Both the position numbers and the translations under genes were made by a program. Shown here in pieces: positions 38,051-48,320 of a stretch of 64,000 nucleotides of DNA. Position 1 is the stretch's first letter, and every line of letters starts with the position of its first letter. The notes under the pieces are model-generated. The model did no database searches, was not told the DNA's origin, and saw only the letters and a program-made list of their open reading frames with translations. The DNA comes from Aspidiotus rigidus (taxonomy: Eukaryota; Arthropoda; Insecta; Hemiptera; Diaspididae). The stretch covers positions 2,792,001 to 2,856,000 of the forward strand of contig JAVHKY010000071.1 of the NCBI GenBank assembly GCA_035079385.1. Direction: 5' to 3'.

Positions 38051-38150
38051 CACTGAAGAACGCGGACAAAGCGAGCCCTAGACCTTCTGTCATGTCGTAA
38101 ATGTATAATTGAACAGCAGACGGTTTTGCGTCGTCCAGCCAAGTTGGCAC
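38051..38150 (-). CDS. PPPDE-domain isopeptidase, N-terminal exon recognised
   Basis: PPPDE proteins are papain-like Cys isopeptidases that remove SUMO or ubiquitin; DeSI-1 and DeSI-2 are the known animal members. This exon (- strand, acceptor ATTGTCACAG, donor AGTG/GTAAAG) reads VPTWLDDAKPSAVQLYIYDM, then TEGLGLALSAFFS, matching the VxLYVYDxSxGLAxxLS opening of the fold. It starts in phase 0 and has no obvious initiator Met, so at least one exon lies upstream. The 88-nt intron to the next exon and compatible phases support one gene. Four exons give 137 residues. It could be a pseudogene, but no lesion is visible. Confidence 0.8.
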
Positions 38151-38449
38151 CTGTGACAATACACAATGATCAGTAATATTATGACAATGACGTGAGAAAA
38201 GCTCACCTACTCCAGAACTTGTACAATTAACTATGCATATCATTGTAATTGCAATAAACTGAATGATTTTCTATACGATTAAAACTATTAGCGTAAGCAA
38301 GTATAATCACGTTCAGACAAAGGAACATAGGAAATGGAGAAGAAAGAGAGGGGAGAAAAGAAATAAGTTTTCGCAGCGCGTAAGGAAAACCAAACCAACT
38401 TTCACCCTATGGGCCTAATGTCCCGTCTCACTAATTTTCAAAGTAGGTT

Positions 38450-39050
38450 AAACTCAATTCTTTTGTTTATACTTTTCACTCGCCTATTTTTTTAACCTTT
38501 ATCTTTTCCTAATTAGTTCAACTATAAGTTTTAAGAATTCGTTTTGATTGCACCTGGTAACTTGTTTTTCATCTTTGTCTCTTTCTTTCTTGTCCTTTTC
38601 CACTGAACTAGTTGCCTTCTTGATGTTTTTTAACAGTTCACTCAGCTCGTCAACATCTTTAATCATTTTGTATTTGCTTTTTTTGGATTAATTCTAAGAT
38701 TATTTCTTCATATTCTGAAGCATTCACGTTAGGTACCAATGAGCCCAGGATTTTTGTTGAGCACAAACCGTCGTTTTTCAATTTCTATCTCACGCCTAAT
38801 TCGTCTGTGGTCAGAGTGAAAGGTGAAATTGGTGACGACATCAAAATTTGTTATTACATATTTTTGTGTTCATTGATACTAGAATATAGTCTACTAGGAT
38901 TTTGTTTTACAAGTTTGGGGATATCCAAGTCCATATTTTTCTGATCTTTTTCTTGAAATGTTTTCTCGGTTTGTAAATAATAGTTGGAAATCCTTCATTC
39001 ATTTATCATTGATGAAGACGAACTCACTAGTAATACGGTCGAAGCGTGAC
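38450..39050 (-). pseudogene. RTE-type LINE endonuclease relic
   Basis: The - strand, over three frames with stops, reads RFDRITSEFVFIND, KIWTWISPN, then FDVVTNFTFHSDHRRIRREI, EIEKRRFVLNKNPG, and after a gap NASEYEEIILELI and DVDELSELLKNIKKATSSVE. W(T)W.SP, then SDHR, and the trailing helical segment are the end of the APE-type endonuclease of RTE-clade LINEs. It is heavily broken. Confidence 0.65.
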
Positions 39051-40030
39051 ACATTTAGGTAGTACGATAATAATGAAAGGCGTAAAGTACGTCAAAAATG
39101 TGTGGTATTTTCAAGGGAATATTCCTGATATTACCACAAATTGATGATTTGCGGACAAGATAGGATGACAAAAAAAAAACAATGAAAATGAGGAAAGGTA
39201 AGAGACTTACTCGGACACAGGAAATTAAAATTAACCCTTCGTTTAGCTTGAAGTGGGAATCAGATTCATGGACAGTTCGCAGTGAACATTGACTAATCAA
39301 GGGAAGGGAGAATTATAGAAGAAAGAAAAAGATACTTTGACGACGAAATCGTTTCACGATCGCCTCGCATGCAAAAGGTTTCAGATTCAATTAGAACCCC
39401 ACTAGGAAGACGTACTGGCGCATAAATTCGGGCGTTTGTCATTGTCTCACGATCTTTCCCTACCTTCATTCAATTAAAAGGAAACATAACGACGCGACGG
39501 AGAGAAACATTCTATCAAGTGTAACCAAATGAATTTGAGGTCTTGAAAATGGGAAGAATAGATCTATACTTAGTAAATTCAATCTAAGGACTTAATTCAA
39601 TCGGTTCAGCCAAAGTTTCAATAAATAAGTCAGTCGTTGCCGAGCCAGACATATAGAATATGATTGTCAAGGGAGAATCACGATGGAAGTTGAAAACTAT
39701 GTTTTGGTCTTCAATATCAAAAAACGAAAGAGATAACCAGAAAATAATTTTTCGAGAAAATATCCAATTATTTCACCTTGGGTAACCGATGATTTTCATG
39801 GTGTGAACCAGCGTTTGATACCGAAAACGACGCTTGTAATATGGAAGAGGTAGTTGATCCCATCCTCAAATAGAATTAATAAAGATGATACATCATAAGT
39901 TTAGAATACAGGGTAAATGAATGATCAACATAACCACATGACTAAGAAAATACGAAATCGAACCTTATTACGTAAAGTAAAGAGAACAGTAGATCATTAT
40001 CTTCTTATCTTTTATTTTTATTTTTATCAA
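39051..40030. other. No gene recognised
   Basis: A frame on the - strand (39211-39300) ends at a consensus GTAAGT in the phase required by the PPPDE gene but contains no ATG, so I do not call it. The rest is AT-rich and unrecognised. Confidence 0.35.
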
Positions 40031-40177
40031 TCAATAATACTAAGTCTTGTAACTTCGACATCCGTTATCAAAATTTGATAATACAAGGTTTTTGTATTTG
40101 TTTTGTTTTGGCTTTTTGCTTACGTTATCCAGTCTTCGTTTCTTCGATATCTCCTGTTTTGTTCTGTGGTTTTCTTA

Positions 40178-42399
40178 TCTATATTATTAAACGAATAGTC
40201 GACCTTGAGCCTCCGCTTATCAGCTCGAAATATTTTTTGACTTTTGGGTTTATGATGACTTTATGATGAAGTTTAGGCTAAACGTACAAACCTACGACGC
40301 CTGATTGGCCGAATAATCCGAGTAGTCGTATTCGTTGGAACATTTTGAATGACGAAAGATTTTTGTTTCTGTATATCACTGTGCAGTGTTACCTTACCGC
40401 AAGTGTTAAGAAATATCGAATCGTTTTCGTTCAAAATTCGTTCAAAATTTGAACGGTTTGAAGAAAGAAATATTGAGCGTTTTGTGCGTGACGTCAACAC
40501 AAGTGTCTTTGAAAACTTTTTGTGTTGCGTTTTTCCTAATTACAGTCTGAAGAAATATGAATTGCAAAGAGAACATTTTCTCTTCCTCTTGTAATTTTCT
40601 TTTCTGTAAGTCCGAATTGAGATTTTTTTGACGCAAAAATTTAAATTCAACTTAATTAGAGATGGGAATTTATAAATGGATCAAATTTTGTATTTTTCAA
40701 TTTTTCATTTGGAATCATATTTTTGAGATAATGAAGAAAGAATGTGACAGGCTGCATAAAAAGGCATACCGCATTCAACTTTTCGCCAGCAACGACAAAA
40801 ATGAATGGAACGCCCCATTACATTTTAATGTTTGAAATGTAGTTGGTTTATATAAGGCTCTGAACAGTCATCATTTTTTTTTTTTTTTTGGTCAAATTAA
40901 ATCTCAAATACTTGTAACTCTCTGAAAATTTAATCTGAAATGGTTATTGGATGAAATGGTCAAACGGTCAAAACTTCTTGCTAATAATCAATCTTATAAC
41001 TGTTCTAACCAAAAAATGTTGGTCAGGGTGGAAATTTTTTGTTCTTCATAAAATTCTTCCAACAAGCAGAATTAGCACTTGAAATTGAAGATGACCATTT
41101 TGAGCCTTTTCAAAACAAATAGTCATGGTATAACTGTTTATGTCCGTTTTGATTATTTCAAATAATATTGGTCATAACAGTTGAAAGTAATTAAGACTTT
41201 TGAGCTGTATAGACGATGGACGGTGGTTGGTAGAAATGTTTTCTATCGCAAAGGAGTCAGATTTGAAAACATTTCAAATATTGGGAATCAAGCTATTTAT
41301 GTATGACAGGAGAGAGCTTGGACAACATTGAAACACCAGATGAGTTGAAATTGATAAAATTTTGTACATTGAGCTCACGCTATACATTTCTGACAAGAGG
41401 GTATCTTGAGAAAATTTTAACTTTCAAGCTATATAATATGATGAGAGAGGAATATGGAATTTTAATTTCTGACATTATGACAGAAGGAGGAATTGAAAAA
41501 ATTTTAAGCATTATTCTTGGCAAATGACAAGACATCACAATTTTCAAGAATCTCCCCCCCCCCCCACAAAAAAAAAGGGTTGCCAATTAGACCTTAATAT
41601 ATAATTTAAATTAGTAGTTGACTAGATTATAAACTGGATAAGGACTTGACGTCATAACGATTTAACAGAAGGATACTTATTGAATTACAAAAATCAGGAC
41701 TGACGACGAGAATAACTGAAAGTTAGAGGCGAGTGGACTCAAAGAATAATATTGAGGACCTCGAGAAGAAAAAGTGAAAGGGAAAAGAGAAAATGAATCA
41801 ACTAATCTTAGAATCAAAACGTTTTTCTTCTATTCATTGTAGATTACAGGAGGAGGACACCTAGAACCAATTATATGTGACCCCGTCTACAGAAACCCGG
41901 CTTGATCAATATTATCAATCAGCAGAAAGGTAGTTATGTTTCAGGTGACCTAGCTATCTTTCTGCTGATCGATAATATTGATCAAGCCGGGTTTCTGTAG
42001 ACGGGGTCACATATTAGGATAGAAGAATGAAAAGAAGGAGAGTTTGCATAAAAATTTTGAATACAAGTTCACAGAAAAGTAATCCACAGAATTTCTACTT
42101 TTTTTTCTCTTTTCCAGAGTATAAATATCTACATTGTTTACCGAAGTTATTAAAATATTAAAAATTATTCCTATTTACATGTTTTCCATAATGAAATTTG
42201 CATCACCAAAAATTCATTGACAATTTCTTACTTTTCTTATGAGTGATGGGCAATATGAAGACATATTTGAAAATTTAGATGACACAAGTATCAAAAAATT
42301 AAAAATATATATTTTTTAATTTCAAAAATGGTGAAATATCTAGATATAAAAATACTGGATAAGGAGAGAGGCGCGCCGACGGCGCGCCGTCATGGCTAG
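40178..42399 (+). mobile_element. Helitron H2 nested in Helitron X1
   Basis: The 5' end TCTATATTATTAAACGAATA at 40178 follows A. The 3' end has GGCGCGCCGACGGCGCGCC, then CTAG at 42396-42399 before T. Removing it joins GTGGTTTTCTTA to TTATGATTATGACAG. Helitron X2 has GTGGTTTTATTATTATGAA, then TTATGATTATGACAG, at the same place (45088-45122), an almost exact empty site. 2222 bp, non-coding; the body resembles H1 and H3. Confidence 0.9.
41874..42013. mobile_element. 140-bp hairpin MITE in Helitron H2
   Basis: TATGTGACCCCGTCTACAGA...GATCAATATTATC is mirrored almost perfectly over about 57 bp, leaving a loop of about 25 bp. It shares the TATGTGACC start with the MITE at 53310-53451. Confidence 0.85.
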
Positions 42400-42604
42400 T
42401 TATGATTATGACAGTATAATTATTTGATAATATAAGTTTGATAATAATATCTTCGCCCGAATGGCTCTGAGATAAATGCGTAGTAAACACTAAACGTATA
42501 ATTATTATATTTAATAATATAGATTATGAGTTTTTATTTTCGCACAAATAAAACGTTTTATTGTTTGTATTTGCTTAATGTTTGTGAAGAAAACAGTATT
42601 ATTC

Positions 42605-43105
42605 ATATTTATCTGGAGCTTTACGATACTTCTATCCAGAGAACCCCTTTAACTAATTTGTGAAGGGACGTATAGATTGGTATCTGTCTGGAGAATTATA
42701 ATACTTGTATCCAGAGAACCCCTTCACCTTATTTGTGAAGGGAAGAATATATTGTTATTTGTTATATATCTGGAGAATTATAACAGTTGTATCCAGAAAA
42801 CCCCCTTAATGTAATTGTTAAGGGGAGAACTTTGTTCATTCTATACTTTGAGTATAGTTGGAATACTTCTATCCAGAGAACCCCTTTAACTAATTTGTGA
42901 AGGGACGTATAGATTGGTATCTGTCTGGAGAATTATAATACCTGTATCCAGAGAACCCCTTCACCTTATTTGTGAAGGGAAGAATATATTGTTATTTGTT
43001 ATATATCTGGAGAATTATAACAGTTGTATCCAGAAAACCCCCCTTAATGTAATTGTTAAGGGGAGAACTTTGTTCATTCTATACTTTGAGTATACTTGGA
43101 GTTGT
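42605..43105. repeat. Higher-order tandem repeat, 237-bp unit with three subunits
   Basis: TCTATCCAGAGAACCCC at 42631 recurs at 42868. Each unit contains three TATCCAGARAACCCC blocks, each followed by an 8-10 bp stem such as CCCTTCACC..GTGAAGGG or CCCTTAATG..GTTAAGGGG. The array sits between the Helitron 5' leader and the OTU coding start. Confidence 0.88.
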
Positions 43106-43113
43106 AAGTAAGG

Positions 43114-44398
43114 ATGGTGTATAGCGAGGCATTGTATTGTTCGGCGGAGAATAAATGGTATAAAGCTGTTAATGTCCCAGGAGATGGTAGTTGCTTATTT
43201 CATTCGGTATCCTTGTTGTTATTTGGTAATATGTTATATTCACAACATAATTATACGAATTCAATGTTGCGACTACATGGAAAATAATCGAGAATTATTA
43301 TCACAAGTGCTGAATCTGACGCAGGAAGAATTGAACGAGTAGATTATCAAACAGTCTGATCCAACCGAGTATGCCGACCATACTCAGATTTGTATAATTT
43401 CTATGATATATGAGGTCGACGTGTGGGTGTATCAGGAAATATCGTCAAGAAATATAAAATGCGTGTTCAAAGAGGAAAATATTACTCGGAAAAAAATTTT
43501 GAAACTCTTCTATGTGAATGGTAATCATTTTATGCCCCTAAGTGAAAATACCATTACTAATAATTCAAGAGAAATGTGCGAGAATGAAACAAATTTTTCT
43601 AATGAAGGATACGCCTTATTCGATCATATGTACGCAATGAATGTAAATTATGCAACGCCTCTATCCTTTGGTACATCAAATGTCAACGTTTCAGAAGCAA
43701 ATAATACGGACGTTGACAATGCATTTCAGACAAATATATCGTCTCATATACAGTTCGATCACTCATACGCATCCTCAAAGAATTCATTATCGTCGCATAA
43801 TCATAATCTATTTGAAAACTGTGGCATAAAACCATACGATGAAAATATTATTGTAAGTCATTATTTGGGTGCTATGGATTTGACATGCAAGTTTTGTGGA
43901 GCATTGTACTTTAAAGCGGAAGCAATTAATAATAGAGATAGACGATTCACAAAATGTTGCATGCGTGGGAAATATTTTTTTAAATTTAATTTTGACGTCC
44001 CTGATTTGATAAAAAATTTAGTTTCTAATAACCATCCGGAAAGTAAGAACTTTAGACAGCATATTCGAAACTTTAATTCTGCATTAGCATTCGCATCATT
44101 GGGTGCATCAGTTTCGACGGGAAATGTTTGCAATGTATCTGGTTATGGACCTTATTGTTTTAGAGTGCAAGGTATAATTCAACACTTGAGCAGTAATTTG
44201 AGGGAAAATGACCCGACCCAAATTAGATACTCTCAATTATATTTGATAGATTCGAGTCTCGAAAATGAATGTTGTAAGCAACGAAATCGTGATTGTTCTG
44301 AATACGTTATGAAAGATTTGGATCATTTGATTCGAAACATAAATCCCTATGCAAAATCATTTTTCACATTACAAAAAAAAACAAACGACAAGTTGTAA
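43114..44398 (+). pseudogene. Helitron N-terminal polyprotein: OTU protease and zinc-finger region
   Basis: ATG at 43114 opens an OTU-type Cys protease: NVPGDGSCLFHSVS holds the catalytic D-x-S-C. The frame then shifts near 43275 (MENNRELLSQVLNLTQEELN) and meets TAG at 43340-43342. It continues as QICIISMIYEVDVWVYQE and FYVNGNHFMPL, with the catalytic His. Downstream, HYLGAMDLTCKFCGALYFKA, KCCMRGKYFF, FRQHIRNFNSALAFASLGAS and FRVQGIIQHL are the conserved Cys-rich domain that precedes Rep in animal Helitron proteins. It stops at 44396-44398 where Rep should follow. Animal Helitrons often carry OTU domains; this copy is dead. Confidence 0.85.
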
Positions 44399-44458
44399 CT
44401 GCCAAGCATGAAAAGGAATCTACCAACATATTAAAAAATATGACAACATGATTCATGA

Positions 44459-44583
44459 AGCCGGATTTACACTGGATGCTGGAAACATTTTTGTTGCCAA
44501 CATTTCCTATCCGCCGATTGCATTCGGATAAATGTTGAGTAACATGTTAACGGCATGCTGGCAACACCAGTGTAAATCCGCCT
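44459..44583. mobile_element. 125-bp MITE in Helitron X1
   Basis: AGCCGGATTTACACTGG and its mirror CCAGTGTAAATCCGCCT flank a GC-balanced core. TGA at 44456-44458 and 44584-44586 is a 3-bp duplication. Helitron X2 has uninterrupted ATTCATGAGAGGCGCGCC at this site (47136-47153). Confidence 0.85.
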
Positions 44584-44630
44584 TGAAAGGCGCGCCATAG
44601 GCGCGCCGTCCTGCTAGTCAATAATACTAA

Positions 44631-44957
44631 GGCCCGTCACACACCTGAGCTACGCCACGCGAACTACGTAGTTCTACACAACAGAACAAATGGAGCGCTT
44701 CACACCTCGGCTACAGCTACGGCGTAGCCGGGCTAACGTAGCCGAGCTATTTGTCCTTCATATATCCCGGGCTACGTAGCCGGCGTAGTTCATCTCTCAT
44801 TGGTTGTTTGTAATAGATGATAACAGTCTGGTTTTTTATTGGTTGTAGAACAGCTGATGTAGTCGACTACGTGAAGTTCAGGTGTGTGATCACTGAAGTG
44901 GTAGCTGTAGCTTTGGCTACGTAGTTCGCATGGCGTAGCTCAGGTGTGTGACAGGCC
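44631..44957. mobile_element. PIF/Harbinger-type MITE in Helitron X2
   Basis: Termini GGCCCGTCACACACCTGAGC and (reverse-complemented) GGCCTGTCACACACCTGAGC, with TAA on both sides (44628-44630 and 44958-44960). Helitron X1 has AATACTAAGTCTTG uninterrupted at the same position (40037-40050), which proves the insertion. 327 bp. Confidence 0.93.
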
Positions 44958-45384
44958 TAAGTCTTGTAACCTCCGTTATCAAAATTTGATAATACAAGGT
45001 TTTTGTATTTGTTTTGCTTTGGCTTTTTGCTTACGTTATCCAGTCTTCGTGTCTTCCATATCTCCCTGTTGTTTTGTTTGTTTTGTTCTGTGGTTTTATT
45101 ATTATGAATTATGATTATGACAGTATAATTATTTGATAATATAAGTTTGATAATAATATCTTCGCCCCAATGGCTCCGAGATAAATGCGTAGTAAACACT
45201 AAACGTATAATTATTATATTATGAGTTTTTATTTTCGCACAAATAAAACGTTTTATTGTTTGTATTTGCTTAATGTGTGTGAAGAAAACAGTATTATTCA
45301 TATTTATCTGGAGCTTTACGATACTTCTATCCAGAGAACCCCTTTAACTAATTTGTGAAGGGAGGTATAGATTGGTATCTGAAA

Positions 45385-46315
45385 CTAAGACGTATTGAAT
45401 GCCCTACAAAGAAAATAAGTCAAACTAAGAAAGGAAAACGAAAAGTAACACTACTTCATTATTACGCTTTTATACTGAGTATTCGTCTTCTGTTCGCTGT
45501 ATTTCTTCACGCTGGTAAACTTACCCAACAGTATGTAGTAGATGCCTATTGTAAGATAGAAGCTGATCGATTACCTATATATTATTTACGTTTAAATCAG
45601 CCAAAGTTACGAGTAGAACAATATACAGGTTTACACGATTATCTTAGGGGAAAATCAGAAGCAGATAATTATGATGTTGGAAAAGCAGTGATTGTACCAT
45701 CTTCTTTTCACGGTAGTCCGCGTCATATGGCTCAAAAGTATCAGGATGCTATGACAATGGTTTCTAGATATGGAAAACCAGACTTATTCATTACCTTTAC
45801 TTGTAATGCAAAATGGCCGGAAATAAATTATAATGAAAATCTAGAAACCTATGAGACAGCAAGTGATCGTCCTGATATGGTGAGTAGGGTATTTCAATCG
45901 AAACTGTCAGCATTAATGGATGAGTTGACTGTCAGGCATATTCTTGGGCGCGTCAAGGCGTATACTTATGCAGTCGAATTGCAGAAAAGGGGTTTACCGC
46001 ATGCACACATTTTGTTGATTTTCCAAAATAATAGTAAGATTCGTACTCCGGAAGAAATTGATAATATTGTGTGTGCAGAAATACCAGATGAAAAGACAGA
46101 ACCGAAGTTGTTTGAAATAATAAAAACTGTTATGTATCATGGGCCTGGTGGAAAAGATAATATGAAAAATCAGTGCATGGAAAACGGGATTTGCACAAAA
46201 AATTACCCAAAACCATTTTCCCAAGAGCCGTATTTAATATTGATGGATTTCCACGTTAGCGAAGGAGAAATGATGGAAGGAAAATGATAATGAAACGGAA
46301 AAATGGGAGTACGTT
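45385..46315 (+). pseudogene. Helitron Rep (HUH) N-terminal region, truncated
   Basis: Rep is the HUH endonuclease that starts and ends rolling-circle transposition. The frame reads HAGKLTQQYVVDAYCKIEAD, PSSFHGSPRHMAQKYQDAMT, PDLFITFTCNAKWPEI (Rep motif 1 region) and ELQKRGLPHAHILL (motif 2, the His-x-His metal site), then MYHGPGGKD and CMENGICTKNYPKPF. Near 46230 a frame change leads to IDGFPR, TAG, RRRNDGRK and FVVNNG, and the coding ends at a nested TIR element at 46328. Catalytic Tyr motif and helicase are absent. Confidence 0.88.
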
Positions 46316-46327
46316 CGTTGTAAATAA

Positions 46328-46716
46328 TGGACTGTGTTATTTGTGATAACGCAACATGAGTGTGAGTGCAAGATGCATAAGTGTGAGTGAGCTATTTCTG
46401 GCAGAAGTACCTATTCTGCTGAAAATTTGTCCATTCGGTATTTTGCTCCCATAAGAAATACATGCGGAGCAAAGATGACCATGGTATTAATTTAATATGA
46501 GATGTTAAAATTTACAGAAAAGTTGATATTTCAAATTTATCAACTTCTTGCTACTTGTAAAAAAAATCTCTTGACCGTATCATTTTTTATATTCAATTGG
46601 TAGCGTAGTGATCTCTGCTCCACATGTATTTCTTATGGGAGCAAAATGCTAAATGGACAAAATCGATCTTTTCATCCATGATATCGATAGTTGTGACGTC
46701 ACAATAACACAGTCCA
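46328..46716. mobile_element. TGGACTG-family TIR element, copy A
   Basis: TGGACTGTGTTATT at the left is mirrored by AATAACACAGTCCA at the right. Inner arms share CCCATAAGAAATACATG and GAGCAAAGAT in both orientations. 389 bp, non-coding, inserted where the Rep gene breaks off. Confidence 0.88.
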
Positions 46717-46900
46717 TTCTCATATCCTACCCTACAATAAATATTTATGTTGGACATTCAACTGTCATATTAATGTTGAAATTCACGCACAAAACGCTCA
46801 ATATTTCTTTTTTCAAACCGTTCGAATTTCGAACGAATTTTGAAGGAAAACGATTCGATAGTTCGTATTTATTATCTCTTTGTATTATCTCAATGATAAA
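46717..46900. repeat. Inverted relic of sequence also in Helitron H2
   Basis: CAAAACGCTCAATATTTCTT followed by CAAACCGTTCGAA matches 40420-40490 in reverse complement. Presumably a shared repeat fragment in both elements. Confidence 0.6.
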
Positions 46901-47171
46901 AATTAGTTCTTTGTAAGTTCATATATCTTTTACTTTAAAAACGGTATGTTCATCAATAATCATATTATTCGGTAAATTCAATTGCAATTATATACAATAA
47001 TTCACTGTGTTGTAAAATGATTTGAAACAATTAATCGACTGCAAAAAAATTAAAAAAAAACAAACGACAAGTTGTAACTGCCAAGCATGAAAAGGAATCT
47101 ACGAACAGATTAAAAAATATGACAATGTCATGATTCATGAGAGGCGCGCCATAGGCGCGCCGTCCTGCTAG

Positions 47172-47617
47172 TTATATTAATAATTCGAAGCTATCACTAC
47201 TTATCACTAAACGGCTGACGAATTATTTTTTGGCTTTTTTGATCCGCCTGTAGCTGTGTGTAGCGGCCGTGTTTCTCCTTTTCTCAATGCCGGAACATTT
47301 TGGAAATTGGACTTACAGGTTCTATATAGGGTGTCGTCATGTAATTTTATACTAGGGATTGTAACTAAATTGTTGTTGTGATTGAATTTGTGATGAAGAG
47401 AGGGTGCTGTAGAGCTGTTGCATTTTCAATTAATTGTCTGTTTTAGATGTAACGATTCGCGGATTTGTGTAAGAGCGAAAATATCCTTTTGTATTTTCTC
47501 TTCTCTGTTCTGCTATGTTCCCCTCCTTCCTACGAAATGCTGCGCTGCTTTCTTTGCTCGATCAGATCAAGCGCCACTATAAATGCGCACTAACGACGAA
47601 CAATCGTTACTTTGTTA
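47172..47617. other. No gene recognised
   Basis: Sequence between Helitron X2 and the large palindrome. A frame at 47515-47763 is open but runs into the palindrome arm and is not credible. Confidence 0.4.
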
Positions 47618-48320
47618 ACACTACTGAACAAATTTCAAATTTTTTGAATGAACATGAACTATCTAAGGAGTTTCTAAAAGTATTTTTTACGCTGAACACT
47701 ATGCCGTTGACCGTTTTTCGCTATCACGTCGGAGTTCCGAGTAATTCGCGTTTGAAAATTTAAAAATCGCCAAAAACTGTACCTGTATAACAAGGTATCA
47801 TATCAAAAACAGAATAATGTGGTATGTTCCACAGCACGAAAATGTAGTTTGAACCTTACTCTATAACATATTTAAGATCAAGAATAATCGCACAATTCTT
47901 CGAGCAGTTATGAACAATATTGTACAAGACTATTTTCCCCTTCAAATGCGGGGAAACACGCGATTCTGCGTCGCGACGCGAGGACGTACATTGCCCCGCG
48001 TTCAAAGCTGAAAATAGTCTTGTAAAAATATCGTTCATATCTGCTTGAAGAATTGAGCGATTATTCTAAATCGTAAATATGTTATAGAGTAAGGTTCAAA
48101 CTACATTTTCGTGCTGTGGAACATACCGCATTATTCTGTTTTTGATATGATATCGTGTTACACAGGTACAGTTTTTGGCGATGTTTTTATTTTCAAACGC
48201 GAATTACTCGGAACTCCGATGTGATAGCGAAAAACAGTCAACGGCATAGTGTTCAGCGTGAAAAATACTTTTAGAAACTTCTTAGATAGTTCATGTTCAT
48301 AAGATGCTGTTCAGTAGTGT
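47618..48320. mobile_element. 703-bp near-perfect palindromic (foldback) element
   Basis: The ends ACACTACTGAACA and TGTTCAGTAGTGT start arms of about 300 bp each that stay highly similar inward (GTTGACCGTTTTTCGCTATC, CGGAGTTCCGAGTAATTCGC, CAGCACGAAAATGTAGTTTG in both orientations) to a GC-rich centre near 47950-48000. No coding. Related to 13508-13778 and to the 33-bp foldback at 16884. Confidence 0.92.

Larger units (their letters stand above)
40031..44617 (+). mobile_element. Helitron X1, first of a head-to-tail pair
   Basis: The 5' end TCAATAATACTAAGTCTTGT (preceded by A) and the 3' end GGCGCGCCATAGGCGCGCCG..CTAG (44614-44617) match Helitron X2, which starts at the very next base. X1 carries a repeat array and the N-terminal part of the Helitron protein and lacks Rep and helicase. 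Helitron H2 (40178-42399) and a 125-bp MITE are inserted in it. Without them it is about 2.2 kb. Confidence 0.85.
44618..47171 (+). mobile_element. Helitron X2, second of a head-to-tail pair
   Basis: Begins TCAATAATACTAA directly after the CTAG of X1 and ends with the same hairpin and CTAG at 47168-47171 before T. After a shared leader it jumps at about 45386 into the Rep coding region, so it lacks the repeat array and OTU part kept in X1. A PIF/Harbinger-type MITE and a TGGACTG-family element are nested inside. Confidence 0.85.

Noticed and set aside
39211..39300. Possible first exon of the PPPDE gene on the - strand
   Set aside because: It ends at a consensus GTAAGT in phase 0, but the frame has no ATG and a TAA lies just upstream; no independent support.
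39345..39430. Possible SINE or tRNA-like block (GCCTCGCATGC..GATTCAATTAG)
   Set aside because: The B-box-like part does not fit the consensus and no A-box was found.
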